From Myxococcota bacterium (lineage in GTDB: Bacteria > Myxococcota > UBA727 > JAHDBA01), in NCBI GenBank assembly GCA_020630615.1, contig JAHDBA010000014.1, positions 1 through 64,000 on the forward strand: a DNA stretch of 64,000 bases, read 5' to 3'. Every line of letters starts with the position of its first letter. Position 1 is the first letter of the stretch. The notes beneath the pieces were generated by a model, which was not told where the DNA came from, ran no database searches, and saw only the letters and a list, made by a program, of their open reading frames with translations. The position numbers were made by a program, and so were the translations under genes. Below are positions 61,468 through 64,000 of this stretch, in pieces.

Positions 61468-61651
61468 ACTTTTTGTTCCTAAATCATGCGAGGACCAACA
61501 TTGGTGCTCATGACATCTATATGTTTGCTCTTGCTAATTTGGTTTCATGTTCTGTGATTTTTTTTGACTTTTTTTCTAAAGGCTTGGAATGGGGTTTTTA
61601 TTCAGGGGTCATTTTGACTGTCACGTGGTATACAGCCTTGAGTTTTGAGCA

Positions 61652-62560
61652 ATGATTCGATCTATGAAACGGTATTTTCGATTTTTTAGACCTATGACTT
61701 TGACCTTTTGTGCTGTCGTGATGGTGTCTTGCTCGCGTTCAAAACCAACAACAAATCATCTTGTAGCCTCAAAAACCTTCATTTTAGACGGACAACTCGA
61801 AGAGATTTCAGGATTAAGCTCTTCAATAAATCCGAATACTCTTTTAGCGGTCAACGACGAAGAGGAAGTCCGCTTTCATCTCTCGAAAGTCACCGGTCAA
61901 ATCATGACAAAAGAAGTTTTTAGTGGGCCTGGTGATTACGAAGGCGTTGACCATACCAAGAACGCAACCTTGATTCTAAAAAGCAATGGTGAGCTCATCA
62001 CTCACTCGCAAAGAACGTCAGAAGATCGTTACAATACCGGTCTGAGCTCAGAAAATAATGCTGAAGGTCTGATGAGAAATCCTATGAATGACTCTGAGGT
62101 TTGGGTTGCGTTGAAAGGTCAAGCATTCGTATCGAAAGACCCGACGACGCGTGAAATCCTTGCATTCTCGCTTAAAGAAAAGAAGCTCAAGCACGAAGCG
62201 GTTGTAACCCTTCCTAGAAGTGAGTTGATGAGGCGATTACAAGAACAATATTCAAGGCTTTCGATAGCGCAACGTTCCCCGCTTCGGCGGCGTCTCACGA
62301 AATTTGCGCCCTCAGGGCTCGCTTACGATCATGTACGCAAAGAGCTGCTTGTGCTTTCTGCAGAAGGTCAAAGCTTGGTCACCTTTGATCGTATGCGTCG
62401 ACAAATACAATCAATTTACTTTTTTGATACGAGCAGACTCCCAAAACCGGAAGGTCTTGCTGTTGATTCCAATGGTGGCTGGTGGGTCGCATCCGAAGGG
62501 GTTGATGGCCCCGCGCGTTTGGCTTATTTTGAGCCCCGGAAAGTTGAGCCCACGTTTTAA
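61652..62560 (+). CDS. SdiA-regulated-like beta-propeller lipoprotein
   Basis: 302 residues. N-terminal signal with a lipobox-like MVSCS at about 27-30; an ATG at 61664 (MKRYFRFF) is an alternative start. The body has the pattern of the SdiA-regulated family: LEEISGLSSSINPNTLLAVN at the start, PGDYEGVDHTKNATLILKSN in the middle, and LPKPEGLAVDSNGGWWVASE G at the end, where Glu and Asp residues line a predicted propeller. The function of this family is unknown; a calcium-binding surface role is plausible. Confidence 0.8.
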   Translation: MIRSMKRYFRFFRPMTLTFCAVVMVSCSRSKPTTNHLVASKTFILDGQLEEISGLSSSINPNTLLAVNDEEEVRFHLSKVTGQIMTKEVFSGPGDYEGVDHTKNATLILKSNGELITHSQRTSEDRYNTGLSSENNAEGLMRNPMNDSEVWVALKGQAFVSKDPTTREILAFSLKEKKLKHEAVVTLPRSELMRRLQEQYSRLSIAQRSPLRRRLTKFAPSGLAYDHVRKELLVLSAEGQSLVTFDRMRRQIQSIYFFDTSRLPKPEGLAVDSNGGWWVASEGVDGPARLAYFEPRKVEPTF

Positions 62561-62575
62561 AAGCGAGCCTAGATT

Positions 62576-62971
62576 TCACTTGCCCCCGCGAAGACCACCG
62601 CCCACATAACCCCGATAATCGCGACTACCTATACGCCCGTGATGGCATGACGACATTAACACCAAATCACCATTTTTATACTGTCGTGGCTGGCATTCAC
62701 TTTCGACATTAAAGGTTGTTGTCCGTTCATAAAAAATGAGACTGAGAAAAACCAACGACAAGAAGCTACAACCAATAAATAGAGGCAAGACGGGTCGTAC
62801 TTTTCCGTGCCCATCAAATCCAAAAAACCATGCCCTTGGAAATAACTTGGTCGCTCCCGTGAAAGCCAAACATGCGATGATTGATATCGCGATGTAAATG
62901 TTCGATGGGTAGGGGGCAACAATGAGCACCATAATAAAAGCTATTAATAAGAATGGTATCCAAAATTTCAA
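62576..62971 (-). CDS. Small inner-membrane protein, function unknown
   Basis: About 131 residues with two or three hydrophobic helices (FWIPFLLIAFIMVLIV, IYIAISIIACLAF, PLFIGCSFLSLVFLSLIFY) and a short Gly-rich tail with two Cys (SECQPRQ, SSCHHGR) outside the membrane. I chose the TTG at 62971, eight bases after GGAGG; a GTG at 62977 and a TTG at 62986 are also in frame, the latter overlapping the upstream gene by 19 bases. It is coupled to the spermidine-synthase-like gene, and the pair (synthase plus small membrane protein) suggests they act together. Confidence 0.65.
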   Translation of the reverse strand: MKFWIPFLLIAFIMVLIVAPYPSNIYIAISIIACLAFTGATKLFPRAWFFGFDGHGKVRPVLPLFIGCSFLSLVFLSLIFYERTTTFNVESECQPRQYKNGDLVLMSSCHHGRIGSRDYRGYVGGGLRGGK

Positions 62972-64000
62972 TTCCACTCCCTCCAATCTTTTTCAAACGC
63001 GTAGGCAACCCGTGGGTGTAAAAGGGTTGTCACTTCGATGTTTTGCGATTTGGCCTTCAAGTCTTGTGGCCACGTCGTTAAAGCCGAGTCCATCAACGAA
63101 GAATAGAAGCGCAAATCGTTGTTCCCAACCCTGAGATTCAAATCAAAGGTATCGGGTAAAATGCGATCGAGGACCTTCTCATTCTTAGTGGCCATCACAA
63201 ATCCCCATTCACCAAAACTTGGAACATTCACATGAAAAGGAAGCGTGTTTAAAGAAGCGGACTCTATCGTTTTATGGTTCATCCAATAACTTGTGTTTGA
63301 AAACATTGGTGAGCCACATTGCACGACCATCACTCCTTCTTCATTGAGACGTTCTTTTAAATTGGAGTAGAAGCTTTTGCTATAAAGCTTTGCGAGTTCC
63401 ACATGATGCGGGTCAGGAAGGTCAACCACGATATAATCGTAATGCATATCGCCTTCAGCGACCCACGAATATGCATCCGCGTGATGGACCTTCACCCGAA
63501 TATCGTCGAAGGAATTTTGATTCAACGATCTCAGGGCTTCTTTCGACCTCGCAAGTTGCACCATTCGTGGATCGAGGTCGACCAAATCAATGCTCTTGAT
63601 GCTTGGATACTTCAAGAGCTCACGCAAAGCCAAGCCGTCGCCGCCACCCAAAATAAGAACGCGTTCCAATTGTTTGACGCGTGCGGCACCGGGGTGAATA
63701 AGCGATTCGTGATAACGGTACTCGTCTTTTGACGAGAGTTGTAGGGAACCGTCCAAATAGAGTCGCAGATCGTCTTTATGGCGTGTGAGGACAATTCGTT
63801 GGTAGGGACTCTGCTCCAAATAGACGACGCGATCATTGTAGAACTGGTTTTCGATCATCCACTCAATCGGGCTGAGGTTTGCAAGTAAAAGTATAAACCC
63901 AAGAATCCCTGAGCCCCCAACACCATAGAGAACTCGCATCGGACCTGTGGAAACATAATCCTTAAGGATAAGCCTTGCGATCAAAATGGCAATCAAGAGA
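62968..64000 (-). CDS. Membrane-anchored spermidine synthase-like protein (5' end outside window)
   Basis: The frame is open to the right edge, so the start is not visible. The visible part begins with hydrophobic segments (including GVGGSGILGFILLLANL), then a polyamine aminopropyltransferase-like Rossmann domain: LYLDGSLQLSSKDEYRYHE, VLILGGGDGLALREL (SAM-type motif I), VDLDPRMVQLA, and the gatekeeping Asp region YIVVDLPDPHH. Spermidine synthase fused to a multi-helix membrane domain is a known type in bacteria. It would move an aminopropyl group to an amine, but the real substrate of membrane-type proteins is uncertain. Visible length is about 344 residues; the total is probably above 480. 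Confidence 0.87.
   Translation of the reverse strand, partial: LLIAILIARLILKDYVSTGPMRVLYGVGGSGILGFILLLANLSPIEWMIENQFYNDRVVYLEQSPYQRIVLTRHKDDLRLYLDGSLQLSSKDEYRYHESLIHPGAARVKQLERVLILGGGDGLALRELLKYPSIKSIDLVDLDPRMVQLARSKEALRSLNQNSFDDIRVKVHHADAYSWVAEGDMHYDYIVVDLPDPHHVELAKLYSKSFYSNLKERLNEEGVMVVQCGSPMFSNTSYWMNHKTIESASLNTLPFHVNVPSFGEWGFVMATKNEKVLDRILPDTFDLNLRVGNNDLRFYSSLMDSALTTWPQDLKAKSQNIEVTTLLHPRVAYAFEKDWREWN

Noticed and set aside
1-64000. tRNA, rRNA, prophage and plasmid functions
   Set aside because: Looked for in all gaps; no cloverleaf, integrase, phage structural or replication genes were recognised.

Overview
The window looks like chromosomal DNA of a Gram-negative, Myxococcota-like (former Deltaproteobacteria) bacterium of moderate GC. 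The signs are a giant FG-GAP/DUF4215 cysteine-repeat lipoprotein, thrombospondin type 3 (TSP3) calcium-repeat proteins, one of them with a MYXO-CTERM-like tail, an OmpA protein with TSP3 linkers, a eukaryotic-type Ser/Thr kinase with a C-terminal extracytoplasmic tail, and many lipoproteins. I see no rRNA, tRNA, CRISPR array, prophage or plasmid functions. Coding density is high and no gap exceeds about 300 bases.

Layout. 1-12.7 kb (all minus): repeat lipoprotein (runs off the left edge), Nudix/MBL fusion plus OPA-type transporter, TSP3 surface protein translationally coupled to an OmpA protein. 12.9-19.5 kb: rpoN and hpf, common neighbours elsewhere, here split by a minus-strand amidase / O-antigen-ligase-like / LTA-synthase-like sulfatase block. 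19.6-24.1 kb: Ser/Thr kinase, murI, YkgJ-like cysteine-cluster protein, esterase. 24.1-28 kb: SDR-like protein overlapping a lysophospholipid acyltransferase, queC, and an M23 peptidase. 28.0-34.7 kb: an iron-type operon behind a near-consensus Fur box: DUF4856 lipoprotein, imelysin-like lipoprotein, a full-length vitamin K-dependent gamma-carboxylase homologue, and a FecA-like TonB receptor. 34.8-45.5 kb: housekeeping genes (rpe, nadC-birA-hydrolase-rsmB, exonuclease-dapF-RNase E/G), an intradiol dioxygenase-like lipoprotein and a 53-residue small gene. 45.5-46.7 kb: a RAYT-type transposase between inverted copies of a 15-bp sequence. 46.8-52.0 kb: MscS, GST-like, trhO, an unknown acidic protein paired with a nucleotidyltransferase, GNAT, DUF4286, gloA. 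52.0-60.1 kb: a purine operon headed by a redoxin lipoprotein: purQ, purF, a purD-purM fusion, purN, and a purL that lacks its last domain. 60.2-64 kb: two lipoproteins, an SdiA-regulated-like lipoprotein, a small membrane protein and a membrane-anchored spermidine-synthase-like protein (runs off the right edge).

Most notable: the Fur-controlled operon that places a gamma-carboxylase homologue, with apparent equivalents of the catalytic Lys and His, between an imelysin and a TonB receptor; the purD-purM fusion followed by purN, the domain order of eukaryotic GART; the shortened PurL; and the inverted repeats around the RAYT gene. Several start codons were moved from the longest possible ORF on the basis of Shine-Dalgarno (SD) sequences or signal peptides; this is stated per gene. 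All family assignments come from reading motifs, not from database searches.
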